Assembly (NCBI GenBank): GCA_028023455.1 | Contig: JAQFVV010012420.1 | Span: forward strand, 1,058,001-1,122,000 | DNA length: 64,000 nucleotides | Source: Epiperipatus broadwayi | Lineage: Eukaryota > Onychophora > Udeonychophora > Euonychophora > Peripatidae | Direction of reading: 5' to 3' | Shown here: piece after piece, positions 11,454-22,110 of the stretch | Position numbering within the stretch: position 1 is the first letter of the stretch | Layout of the letters: the number at the start of each line of letters is the position of its first letter | Notes under the pieces: model-generated | Told to the model about the DNA's origin: nothing | The model's database searches: none | The model's input: the letters and a program-made list of their open reading frames with translations, nothing else | Translations under genes and position numbers: made by a program

Positions 11454-11730
11454 GAGAGACAGGCAAAAAGCCCACTGCCAAAACAACCATTTACCCTGCC
11501 ATAGAGTCATTAGAACAGTCCAGATCAACTCCTATTTCATTATTAAATTCATATATTACTTTAGCTCTTTTGGTAATATTACAATGTTTTTGGATGATTT
11601 TGAGATAGAAGTGTAGTTTATGTTTGTTTCATTTTGTTTTTAATCTTTTCATTTATGTGAATCAAAACATCATGAAATGTAATCATCTTCAATTGTGTGT
11701 GTTTTCATTAATAAACTTTATAAATTATAT
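11454..11730 (+). CDS. Terminal exon of a surface protein with C-terminal hydrophobic anchor
   Basis: The exon follows a strong acceptor (polypyrimidine tract then CTAG at 11450-11453) and begins with two bases of a split codon (phase 1). Coding runs to a TAG at 11606-11608. The encoded tail is about 50 residues: a polar, Thr/Ser/Lys-rich stretch starting ETGKKPTAKTT, then SLLNSYITLALLVILQCFWM and only two more residues. A hydrophobic segment at the very end with almost no cytoplasmic tail is the pattern of a GPI-attachment signal, or of a single-pass anchor. Phase-1 junctions and such tails are common in Ig-superfamily adhesion proteins (lachesin/IgLON type), but no Ig domain is visible here, so the family is a guess. 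An AATAAA signal at 11710-11715 and the A-rich end near 11730 support a 3' UTR. GC content is higher than in its surroundings. Upstream exons were not located. Confidence 0.5.
11710..11715 (+). terminator. Poly(A) signal AATAAA
   Basis: A canonical hexamer about 100 bases after the stop codon of the terminal exon. It is one of many AATAAA hexamers expected in such AT-rich DNA, so its weight comes only from the exon before it. Confidence 0.45.
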
Positions 11731-12450
11731 AAAAAAATGTTGTCATTTATTTTTTACATAGTTAATAATCATTTTTTATTTGTTGTTAAATAAAACGTAT
11801 GCTGTGTTATAATAAAGAACAAGGATTTACAATTATTAGTTAAACAGGTTAATTAAAAAACTTATTTGATTAATAATATGTGGTTCAAATCCATACTTTT
11901 TTTCTTACTGTTCCTCTTATGGAAACTGTTAAAAGAGATCTTTATTTGAAGTAGGCTGTTTAAAGGCTATTTTCTTTTTACATAAACATATGCACACACA
12001 CATTCATCTGTATAAAAAAAATTTGATACTTTAAAAAGAGAATGAATTTTTAATGTTTATTTTATATATTCAACTCTTTATAACTATTATCACATGATAA
12101 TTTCTTTTACTAGATAAACCAATAGAAATAAGCTTTTCTCTATCATGCATGGGTGTTTTGAGTTTAAAATCAGGAGAACACTGTGGATTTCTTTCTTTAA
12201 AGCTTCATTGTTTCTTATTGAAATGTCAATGGAATCTTTTTGAAAGCAAAATTAATATATACTTTTATGTATGGATACATTAATACTTCATTTCTTATTT
12301 ATGAGAGGTGAACATAAAATTGTGACCTTCACTTTGCAGAAAATATTAAGATTTCCATATTTTAGATCTAATTACCATTTGATGACTTTATATTTAATTA
12401 CATAGAATCTTGTTTAGATGAAGAAAGATTGCATAAGTTAGAAATTAGAA
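11731..12450. other. AT-rich non-coding stretch
   Basis: No feature is recognised between the terminal exon and the foldback element at 12451. Confidence 0.55.
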
Positions 12451-12840
12451 GAAAAAATAATATGTGAAAATTTTTTTTTTAAAAAAATATTGCTTTATGT
12501 ACTAAAAAGTAGTAAACTGCTTCTAAGTTAATTTGCCATTCTTGGAAAATATCAAAGATCTTAAGAAGCTAGACTTGTTATAAAACAATTGGATATAGCA
12601 AGAATATTGTCATTTCATAAATATTTGAAACCTTTTTGATTTTTATGATTTGTTTGAGCCTTAAATGCTTTTATGAAATGATGACAATCATGTAATTTCC
12701 AATTGTTTTATAACAAATCCAGATTCTTAAGATCTGATATTTGCCAAGAATGCAAATTAACCAAGAAGTGGATTTTCTACTTTTTAGTTAATAAAAGCAT
12801 CATTTTAAAAAAAATGTTTTTACATATTTTTTCTTTTTTT
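12451..12840. mobile_element. Foldback (MITE-like) element with about 170-bp arms
   Basis: Arms 12451-12620 and 12671-12840 are diverged reverse complements. Shared blocks include TTGTTATAAAACAATTGG (left) with its complement on the right, GTTAATTTGC near CATTCTTGG, and ATTTCATAAA/TTTATGAAAT at the inner edge. The spacer is about 50 bp. A plus-strand frame at 12703-12885 lies inside the right arm and is not a gene. No family B or A hammerhead core is present, so this is a different foldback family. Confidence 0.7.
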
Positions 12841-13087
12841 TTGCTTTTTAGTCATATTTACATATTATTTAAAAAAAATGGTTAAAAATATGAAAAAAAT
12901 CTTACAAAAATTATAATTTAATAATATATGAAAAAAAAATACACACTCTAACAAACATTCTAAATTTAAATATCATGTGATTGTCTACTATATAAACATA
13001 TTTATGTATTCGCTTTTTACTTAATTTAATTAAATGAGTTAAATCAATATTAATAAAATTTTATTTTATAAATGTAATATTTCCATT

Positions 13088-13146
13088 GTCTCAGTTGTTA
13101 AGAGTTTTCTTGGGAAGCATAAGGACATGAGTTCAAGTTCTAAATG
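13088..13146 (+). repeat. Possible decayed tRNA-like SINE head
   Basis: TCAGTTGTTAAGAG resembles a tRNA A box, and about 35 bases later GAGTTCAAGTTC resembles a B box (GGTTCRANTC). The spacing fits a tRNA, but the arms do not fold cleanly and no target duplication was found. Confidence 0.3.
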
Positions 13147-14626
13147 GAAACTTTTTTTTTCAATTGTTAAAGGATTCAAAAATATAGACATATAGAAAGA
13201 AACCTATACAGACAGTGCAATATAAAAGCATTTAAAAAGAAGTAACAATTGAATTTAAAAATAGGATATATATATATATATTATTATTATAAAAGCAAAA
13301 ACATTAGAAATATATATGGAATATATTCATGATAATTAAAAAAAATGAAATCACAACATTGCAATCAGAAAATAGTAACAATTTTAATTAATACAAAGAA
13401 CATTAATGGCAGAAAATTCAGATTTAGTAGATTAAATAATGTTTAAAATTGGCATAAAAATTTTAGTCCTAGAATTAAAAAAAAATTTAAACCATGGCTA
13501 TAGATTAAAGGAAAAGTTATTCTTTTTTTTTTGTAATTAATTAAATATTTATCTTGTTCCACCGAATATTTAAGTACTCTTATATCAATCTTTTTTTTTT
13601 TTTTTTTTGTGATTAGGACTTCCTTATTGGCATTAATGCTAATTTTAATAAATGCTTTTATCTAATAGCATTTCGGGTATGGTTTTTAATTCCATTCAGC
13701 ACCAAAATGGATCTTTTTACAGAAACATTGATAAAAATATAATTAAAATAAAAACACAAGTGGTACTATTTGTGAAAAACTAGAATTTAAATTGAATATA
13801 TTTTTATATCCAAGAAACTTATTAACTTTTTGATTTTTAAATCATGCTTATTCATTCATTTCTTAATCTTAAAATAAGATTAAAATATGTACTAATAAAA
13901 TATGCCTTACATTTCTAGAAGCATTTTGAAGAAATTTTGCACAATAAATTAGTGGCATTTTTGAATTAATAAATTCAAGAAAAACTCAATTTGGCGAATT
14001 CGTAAACTGTTGTTCATCTAGTATATTTATAAATTTTATAACAGAGAAAAGTCTCTTGTAATTGCTTTTTGGATAAGTAATATTTTAAATTCTGAGATGT
14101 TTTTACAATTGAATATATATTGTAACACGAGTGGATATCTGCATTACATGTTTCATAATTAAAAAGAAAGAAAGATTGTTTTAAGATTTTAAAACGAAGT
14201 TTTGCAAAAGCAAAAGATTGTGTCATATTTGTCTTTTAGAATAAACTGTTCTTAGCAAGATGACAGGGGAGCAAATTATTTTGGTTTTTAAATAATATTT
14301 ATAAAAAGACATTAATTATACATACAACTTTCACATTAACAACTTTTAAAAATGACATTCCCAATCAAAAAAAAAAAGATTTGCGATCTTAATGAAATGA
14401 TGCCATTACACAAAAAAATTGTTACTAAACAAACAGTAATTGATTTTGGCTTTTAAATAATATTTATAAATACATTAAGTATATTATCGTATAATATATA
14501 ACAGAAATTGTCACCTTGAAACAAAACATATCACATGTAATATTACCACAGAAAATGGAGACCTCTACTAAAAATTTTCCTTCTGAAAATGTAGAATATG
14601 ATTGCAGAATATGCTGGGATTTTCAA
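13147..14626. other. AT-rich non-coding stretch
   Basis: Contains an (AT)n run at 13265-13281 and a T-tract at 13592-13608. Blocks at 14284 and 14447 share TTTTAAATAATATTTATAAA, a short direct duplication. No gene is seen; the 70-codon frame at 14014-14226 (-) has no recognisable domain. Confidence 0.55.
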
Positions 14627-14867
14627 CAGAAATGCTAATAAATGTATTTTTTTAATAAACAAATTACCCCCCCCCCCCCAAAAAAAAAAAGAAGAACAGA
14701 AACCACACAAAAAAAATACATATTAATTATAAGACATTTATTAGGCTTTTATCAACAGAAATGCTAATAAATGTATTTTTTAAATAAACAAATTAAACCA
14801 AAAAAAAGAACAAAAACCACACACAAAAAAATACGTATTAATTATAAGACATTTATTAGGCATTTAT
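14627..14867. repeat. Tandem duplication, two units of about 120 bp
   Basis: Unit 1 (14627-14752) and unit 2 (14753-14867) share CAACAGAAATGCTAATAAA at the start and AATTATAAGACATTTATTAG near the end. Unit 1 contains a C10 run that is replaced by a short AAACC-like sequence in unit 2. Divergence is a few per cent plus indels in the homopolymers. Confidence 0.8.
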
Positions 14868-15569
14868 CCTGGTGGAACCATTTCTTTTATATCATTAAGT
14901 ATGGCAGAAAGAAAAATAACTGAAAATGTTGAAGTCTTACAAAAAAAAAAACATCGCGTTAATAAAGATAAAAACATGTTTCCACACGTATACTCACAGG
15001 GTTTATTTCATTTCAGTTTGACGTCATTGCGACATTACACATTTATTGTGGGTGTAAAAAGGCCTCCTATCTTCCCTACATTGCAGCTCTAATATTAAAG
15101 TACCACTTTTTGTATACTGTAATTATTTTACATCATTTTCATTTTCAATTTTTTTCCCCATGTTTTTTGCTTACCACAATTAGAAGTTGACATGTATATT
15201 TAAATCATGAAAACTTTAAATTAAACATAGTTCAATGTATATATAAATAAAGAGAATAAATGACTCTTCCCCATGCTATAACTTAAAAGCACTCTAAATA
15301 TTAAACAAAGGAATCAAAAATAGAGTGAATCCACCTATTTTTAGTAACTCTGATGTTTCCAAGCATACCTTTGTCAACATTGTTAGTAATTTATGATTGG
15401 ATCTTTTAGAAAATTTTATCAGTCTTATTGTTATCACTCTATTATTGTTAGCTACAATTTATAAATTATCTTTTGAGGTTGAATTTAAAATAATATCTGA
15501 ACATTACATCAAGTTTTACTTACAGAAAAAAAAAAATATTCCAATCTTTTCTCTAACAGTTAATCACTT
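14868..15569. other. AT-rich non-coding stretch with a short shared repeat
   Basis: The segment near 15205-15260 shares AAACTTTAAATTAAACATAG and the following bases with about 41050-41105, so a dispersed repeat of unknown class is present. Reading frames at 14901-15092 and 15397-15681 are not supported as genes; the second runs through the SINE at 15570. Confidence 0.45.
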
Positions 15570-15650
15570 GCATTGGTGGTCGAGAGGCCAGCGCAACTGC
15601 CTGGCAGTTGCCCGGGTTGCTATGACACTTAAAAAAAAAACAAAAAAAAA
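15570..15650 (+). mobile_element. tRNA-Gly-derived SINE, copy 1
   Basis: The element begins GCATTGGTGGTCGAGAGG and contains CTGGCAGTTGCCCGGGTTGC, the A-box, anticodon-arm and B-box regions of a tRNA-Gly(UCC)-like sequence. The 3' acceptor side is deleted. A short TATGACACTT-type tail and an A-rich end follow. An exact 15-bp target duplication, AACAGTTAATCACTT, flanks it (15555-15569 and 15651-15665), proving retroposition. It would have been mobilised by a LINE through its poly(A) tail. RNA polymerase III would transcribe the source from the internal boxes. Confidence 0.88.
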
Positions 15651-15665
15651 AACAGTTAATCACTT

Positions 15666-16056
15666 TTTTCACAGTCTTTGAATTTTTTTTTTTTTGACAA
15701 CAAATGTATAATCTTTATAGTTCTATCATTTCTTCATGGCTAGACTTCTTTTATTTTTTTAAAATTCTAATGGCTTTAGATAATCATTCTTATATTGCAA
15801 AGTTTCTAATCTTTTAAGTAGAATCTTAAACTTTTTTTTTACATCCTTGTTTTATAACAAACAAATAAATAAACACACACACAAAAAATATGATAGCCTT
15901 AAATATTGACTCTATCTAAGGCAGCCTCACCTTAAAAATCTTAAGTCATAAAAATTTAAAAAAACAACTTTAAAACATCTTGCAGTAAAAAACACTTAAT
16001 TGATAAATTGAACTAACATTATATAATCAGATTTATATATTTTTAATTAAAAGATA
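15666..16056. other. AT-rich non-coding stretch
   Basis: No feature is recognised; poly-T and poly-A runs only. Confidence 0.55.
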
Positions 16057-16144
16057 GAGAATTTGAACACAGACTTTCAAGCAACCTTCAACTATCCACA
16101 CTATCTCATACTACTGCTACATATGACCACACACATGAAGAAAA

Positions 16145-16210
16145 GACAAATAATCACCAATAGTATATTCGTGCTGAATCAGCACTCATCAGTTGGTCCA
16201 GATTATCATC
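16145..16210 (-). ncRNA. Hammerhead-like motif, family B, left arm (degenerate)
   Basis: On the minus strand CTGATGA (complement of 16186-16192) is followed by stem II GTGCT/AGCAC with loop GATTC and then GAA, but the next bases (TATAC) no longer give the GAAA plus UH arrangement seen at 10559. Stem II differs from the other copies only in the loop. Stem I (GATGATAATC with GATTATTTGTC) is still largely paired. Probably inactive. Confidence 0.55.
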
Positions 16211-16548
16211 TCCCACACACATATATAATCAGCGTTGTTTATATTAAGATAGCAAATCTTTATACTTTAATGGACATGCTTTAATCTATTACAACCTCCA
16301 ACTCTTCAGCCATCCATACCATTAAAAATCTGATGATAGAATTGCCAAATCTTATGCTGATGTAAATATTGTTGTTATGCCCATGTATAGGACAGTTTCC
16401 ATTTAAATACATAGAAGGATACATGAGGGTTTAGAGTGACCTGAGGCAAAAGAGTTGGAAGTTGGAGTAGATTGAAGCCTGTCCATTAAAAGTATAAAGA
16501 TTTGCTATCCTATTATAAACTGAGCACTGATTATATATGTGTGTGGGA

Positions 16549-16616
16549 GATAATAATCTGGACCAACTGATGAGTGCTGGTTTAGCAGAAAATGCATATA
16601 TTGGTGATTATTTATC
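16549..16616 (+). ncRNA. Hammerhead-like motif, family B, right arm (degenerate)
   Basis: CTGATGA (16567-16573) and GTGCT/AGCA remain, but the C and G that close stem II and start GAAA are replaced (AGCAGAAAA instead of AGCACGAAA). Loss of G12 should abolish cleavage. Stem I is long: GATAATAATC pairs with GATTATTTATC, and CCAA pairs with TTGG nearer the core. The retained helices identify it as a relative of 10525-10578. Confidence 0.6.
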
Positions 16617-16629
16617 TTTTCTACATGTG

Positions 16630-16704
16630 TGTGGTCATGTGTATTCAGTTGTATGAGATAATGTGGATGGTGAAGGTTGCTTGAAAGTCTGAGTTCAAAT
16701 CCTC
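16630..16704 (+). repeat. tRNA-like segment of family B
   Basis: TATTCAGTTGTATGAG is A-box-like, and GAGTTCAAATCC (16691-16702) fits the B-box consensus GGTTCRANTCC with one difference. Spacing is about 50 bases. It matches the stand-alone fragment at 32752-32853. Internal pol III boxes downstream of a hammerhead are also reported for the schistosome Sm-alpha repeats; the resemblance here is by layout, not by sequence. Confidence 0.5.
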
Positions 16705-17811
16705 AATATTTACAATTAAGTTCCAGGTATAAGAATACCTGTATTTCAAATCTTAAATTAAAAGAGTAAAATTATAATGTGATAATAACTAAAAATTATA
16801 ATTATGTGACAACAGATTTTGGGTTTTCTTTATTTATGGTTACTGGTTATCATTATTATAAATAAAATAATATAGAAATACAGATCATAATTTACAAATT
16901 AGTTGGTGATTGAATCTTTCAGACTTAATGATGATTGTGAAATAATCAGTTCAAAAATTATAGCCAAAACTGGCTTTCTATGCTGCTCATCTTTGTCAAA
17001 GCCAATAATTGTAAATCAAAAATAGTAATTGCAGAAAAACTATCAGTAAATAAATCAGTAAGTGGCAAAGCATAAATGATAAGGTCATTTTAGGAATGTT
17101 TCATAAATAAACATTATTTTTAAATCTCTAATTATTTTGTTCATTTCAAACAACTGCACAAAAATGGCCAAATACATTTTCATCTTCATAAAAAATTAGT
17201 CAATATTTAGCATATTATCTGCATTTCTAATGTTGATTTGAATTTAATGGCTGTGGCAACACTGAAAGCTAATTTAGCCCATAACTTTTGATTTGATTAT
17301 TTCTCAACTGCCATTAAATCTGCAATTTTAATCAGACACTTCATTATTGTCATTACGCCACAGTTATTTTGACTAGACATTAAAGATACAACACCTCACA
17401 GCAATGCAAACTATCACTGAGCTAACCATGCAATCCAGATGATGGCGGATGAGATCCAGTCAAAGTGACACCGTTGTAACAGTAGCCATATCTAACCACA
17501 TATTCGGAATGGGAAAACTTAAAAGCTGTAATTAAAATATTTATCTTTCTTTTGATATATATATAGTATTAATATTTTTTTTTTTTTAGTAATTTCACAA
17601 TAATTTCTAATTATTATGTTCACCTGTAGTACTTATAATAATTATTCCCCCAAAAATATATATTAAAAGCTAATAAAATTGATTAAATTTTAATCCCTTT
17701 TTAAATCTTCTACATATATGCATTAGGAACAAGATATAATATACAATTTAAAGTTATGAAATTAAGTAGAAATAAAGTAATTGTGATTGATAAATTCGAG
17801 TTCTTTGGTTT
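16705..17811. other. AT-rich non-coding stretch with a small GC-richer patch
   Basis: At 17395-17515 GC content rises, and the minus strand carries GGTTAGCTCAGTGATAG, an A-box-like match. No B box follows at tRNA spacing, so a tRNA gene is not supported. The rest is featureless. Confidence 0.4.
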
Positions 17812-17915
17812 TTTTCTTTCTCATGTGTCATAGCATCAGCCGGGAAGCGAACCCGCTAACCCGGGACAACTGCTTGTAAATAGCCGTCGCTGACCTCCTA
17901 CCACCAATGCTTGAC
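17812..17915 (-). mobile_element. tRNA-Gly-derived SINE, copy 2
   Basis: On the minus strand it reads GCATTGGTGGTAGGAGGTCA from 17910, then a CAAGCAGTTGTCCCGGGTT block and GGGTTCGCTTCCCGGC, i.e. the whole tRNA-Gly-like body with a short internal duplication near the B box. A GCTATGACACATGAGAAAG tail and a poly(A) (T-run at 17810-17816 on plus) follow. Flanks share AAATTCGAGTTCTTT (17792-17806 and 17918-17932), differing afterwards only by an extra CTTT. This is the most complete of the three copies. Confidence 0.85.
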
Positions 17916-17940
17916 AAAATTCGAGTTCTTTCTTTGGTTT

Positions 17941-19559
17941 ACCTAGATTTATAGTGAGTTTATTTTAATTTGGTTTATTATTAATTAATAAACAAATAGT
18001 TTATTAAAAAAAAAAAAAAATTGCATATAAAAAAAAAACGTGGTGTTACCTGTGTTATAATGTAAATTATAACTACAGTACTTATCATTTATAATGTCCT
18101 GAAATATTAAATGGAGCTATTATCTACTTAGAGAAGAGGGAAAATATTTACAAAAAACATATATCTTAATTAGATTTATAATACGTTCCTAAGGCGTTTT
18201 AAAATGATTTCAGTAGCTCCATTATCTCATTATTTAAGATAAGTGATTTTTTTCCCCATTAAAATATAACAAAGAAGAGCAGAAAATTTATAAGCTTATA
18301 TTCTTTATGCTTATCTATAATAAAATGAAACGATTGAGATAAATATTCTATTTTAATTTAAATACGTTTGCTTATACATTATATAAGAAAGTGACATTAA
18401 TATTGCTTCAGAAAAAATCATTTGTTTTGTAGGTTCTAATGAAAGCAGTATTTATAAAATCTACAATACATGTAGGTTTTATAAAATAATTACAGCGAAT
18501 GAATGAATAAACTACGAAACAAAACTCTGAAATGTACACATTTTTTTATTAAAATTCAAATCAAAAAATAATGTTAACATTTAATATAATATCGCATAAA
18601 CATGAGCAAGTCTCTCTCTACTCTAGTACCAACTTACAAGTTTTCATTCATAAAAGCAAGTTAAAAAAACGTTTTATGACTACTCAAGCATACGATAGAT
18701 GTTGCTAGAATAGAAAGCTACTCGTGATTGAATAACAATATACTAAGCTAAATAATCGAAGAATGTTGTGTTAGCCAATATTAACATTCTTAGTAAGGGG
18801 GAAAAGGTATTTACAATTAAAAAAATTAAAACTACTAAAATATATTGTTACAATCATGAAATCCAGATCAATATAATTATGCAAGCAGATTGACTTGAGT
18901 TCAAAATCATCGGCTTTTGGGGATTTAGATTTTTGTTTTGATATTGTAAAAGAATTTAAAGATGGTTGCTAGATTTATGACTGCACTGGTTCCAACTTTG
19001 AATTCCAGTCCTTGTTAATAAAGGCTAAAACTAAAAAACGATCTGATGTTGGGAATTAAAATCCTTCACCATGAGGAAATGTTTGATTATTCAAGCCTAC
19101 AGTTTATAGTGCGGGAATACAGAATTGAAATCTAAAAGTATATAAATATGCAGTAAAACACCAAGTAACATGTTACATAAATCCTGAATTAAGCAAAATA
19201 AAGTTAATCTGTATATACATTGAATAATTAATTCAAGAATTCCCTACAGTTTAAGAGAATTCAGATAAAAAGTTTCCGTATCAGTTTTCAGGGCAGTGTA
19301 AAATAAAAAACAACAACCAGCAACTCAGTTTTATTAATTGATTAAACATTATGAGCAACTGAACCCATAAATTCCCAAACACAAATTTACCTGCAAGTAA
19401 TAAACAATATGGTATTTTATTGCTAGTGCTTGTAAACAATTCCTGTTTGAAATTTCTAAAAAATCTTTTTACTCATTTACTTGGTATGAATCTGACATTC
19501 ACTACAAACAAATTACAATGATCTTATTAAAGTTCTTGTATAGATCTGGCAGAAGACAG
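17941..19559. other. AT-rich non-coding stretch
   Basis: Poly-A runs near 18005 and 18031 and weak B-box-like words (GAGTTCAAAATC near 18897) are the only notable items. No gene is recognised. Confidence 0.5.
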
Positions 19560-21350
19560 ATAGGTTCATAATTTTTAATAACTTCCTGCTCATCCTTCTT
19601 TCACCCCATCTGAAATGTCATAATGTTGACTGTATAGGCATGTCAACAACTTTTGTATTTTCCTGACTTATTTTTTTTAAAAATATCTATAATAATTCCA
19701 TCATTTCCTGAATTCCATTCTTTATAAGTGCATATCTAATTTCTTCACTTAAAATACTTGGAATATGAAAAGATGTGATTGTAGAGAGATTTGTTTTCTT
19801 ATTCTTTAATATCATTTTGTAGAATTTTTTTTTATATTGTAGAATTTTTTTTTATATTCATAATACTGTTCCTCTTTTTAGTAATATGCTCTTTTCTCCT
19901 TATTGCCAAACAACTTTGCTGCAATACCAAAAATGTTTTACATTTTTGCTCTTTATTATAGTTTTCATTGCCATTTCATAATTATATTTCCTTGTGTCAT
20001 CATTCTTTTTTTTTTTTTTTTTACAGATTTCCAGTTATTTAATTTTTTTAAATGGATCACTTTCAAATATTTTCATATTCCTGATTTCTCCATACCTTGC
20101 CTTGAGTCATTTAAAAATTCACTGGCAAATTGGTGCATCTTTTTGTTCCAACTATTAATATATCAGTCTTAGGAAAGTATTGACATTTTTTTTTACTGAT
20201 TGCATCCAAGTTTGAACCATCTTTGAAGACTATTGACATTTAAAATGCATGTTCTTATATTTATTAAAGTATTTCTGAAGATCAGGGATACTAACAATTG
20301 ATACTATTTTCTTAATAACTTTTCTCTCTTTAGTTTTGCATTAACATTTATCTACATTTTACCACTTCCTGTGTTTAATCTATTAAGTATATATTTTGTC
20401 TTCAAATATGTATTATCCATTATTGTTTATCTGAATGTTTATAATGATGGTATTTTACTCTGATTATATATTGGATTATTTCCATCACATAAAATTAATT
20501 CAAACTTTAAACATTTTAAAATACATTCAACTAATAATAATAACACACAGATCACTGAATATTATATCATTTTGAGTATTATTATTCTCTCTTTCTCAAC
20601 TGTTACTAGTCTGATCAATGACAGTGCTAGCATGGGAATTGAACTTGGAATTTTTAGTTTCATTAATATGGAATTTAAGTTAACAACTACTAGGCTATTG
20701 TGTCAAAGGCAATGATAAGAAATTATATATATATGAAGATCCTTCTGATTTCTCTATTTTTTCTTAAAAGCAATGTTAATAAGTGGTTTCTAAACATTAT
20801 GCATTATCACACTATGTTGACTAATTGCCATTGTCATGTGAAAAGCTTCGATACCCCCTCCCTCATCATACAATATTCGTAGTCAAAATATAATCCAACT
20901 CCTCTGTATAAAAATTTGGATGCTTTTATTGCCATTTCTGCTATGGTGTTCTTTTAAAAAGAAATTTATATTTTTTTTGCAAATTCTATAAATCTGTATC
21001 CATTCTCATTTCTGATTTCATAACCAAATTGTACACAGCAGTTTCATCTTTCAAATGATTTTCAATTCTATCATTAAAATCTTCCAGGATAATTTTAAAA
21101 GTAATGTGTTCAAATCAAAATTATTCTCTACATCTGTATAAAAATCACCCGCTTCCTTATCACAATATGAATTTGTTGTGATACAAATATGAATCAGTTT
21201 CAGTTGGTATTTTTCATTAAGTTTAAATCACTGATTTTGTCATTCTGTTATTTGTTTCCTCATATAATAAAATATATGCCCACTTTTTAAAACCAAGTCT
21301 CTCATTATAATTAGATGTTTCTTTTTTAAATAAATATGACCTACAGTCAT
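19560..21350 (-). pseudogene. RTE-like LINE relic (endonuclease and start of RT)
   Basis: Minus-strand conceptual fragments in shifting frames keep the order of an APE-type endonuclease followed by reverse transcriptase. Around 20960-21260 there are words like those near the endonuclease active site. At about 20880-20950 there is KHPNFYTEELDYIL, resembling the W-P-x-x-x-x-x-IDYIL motif. At about 19660-19760 there is PSILSEEIRYALIKN, resembling the region just before the RT core. Stops and frameshifts are frequent, so nothing is expressed. The plus-strand frames at 19903-20172 and 20700-20882 are shadows of this relic. Confidence 0.6.
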
Positions 21351-22110
21351 AGGTAGTTAAATTGAAGATCATCATTAAATAATAGTTTGGGTCTATTTTG
21401 AATCTTGGTATCCCATTAGAATCTTTAGTTCTTTTATTTTTAAGATTATAATAAAAAGTTTTAGTCTTTCAAACTGAATGTCTATAGAAATCTATATGCA
21501 TGGAATTAGTAGAATGAATATCATCAAAGCACATACTCAAATTTGTTTTTCTTCAAAAGATACCTAAAGCGCTCTTTTTATCTGTCTGAAATTTCATCAT
21601 CATAAAATTGAGTATCAGTTATTGATTTAGTAGGATTATGATATTTTTCACAAGATCTAAATGACTATTATTAACAAATGACTGTATTTTTAAACATGTT
21701 AAAATGAATCATTTATTATTTATAAATATTAATTAATTTTTAATAATAAATATTATTTATTAAGAAATTACTCCTGTTTCTCTGTCAAGAAGTTTGACTT
21801 CAAAGAATATTTTTAATTCTGAAATGTCAAATTACAAGATTTTTTTTCCCCTCTACCAAAAAATTAAACTTTTATTATGAGTTGTGATTGTCAGTTTTAG
21901 TTGGGGTTCTTAAAAAAATTTACTCAAATATCTTTTAAATAAAACTTAACACTAGCAAGTTATATGTATACTAACTGTCAGTAAAAAATGTAGAATCTTC
22001 TACATTATTTCTAATATTACATTATTTCAAACATTACTGATAATATACAATAGAGAAATTCTATATTACTTTATTGGATTTTATGAAATTGAAACTTCTT
22101 AGGATTCTAA
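21351..22110. other. AT-rich non-coding stretch, possible 5' extension of the LINE relic
   Basis: No independent feature could be recognised. Confidence 0.4.

Larger units (their letters stand above)
16057..16704. mobile_element. Long inverted repeat made of two family B hammerhead/tRNA-like units
   Basis: Left arm 16057-16305 and right arm 16452-16704 are reverse complements for about 250 bp, separated by 146 bp of unique sequence. In the right arm, reading plus, the order is: a segment with GTCCATTAAAAGTATAAAGA, the hammerhead-like motif (16549-16616), then a tRNA-like segment (16630-16704) ending GAGTTCAAATCC. The left arm carries the same order on the minus strand. The tRNA-like ends therefore face outward. 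Divergence between arms is roughly one in ten. A plus-strand frame at 16063-16284 is inside the left arm and is not a gene. Confidence 0.8.

Noticed and set aside
17395-17515. tRNA gene on the minus strand suggested by GGTTAGCTCAGTGATAG
   Set aside because: No B box and no acceptor-stem pairing at the required distance. It could be a decayed SINE head at most.
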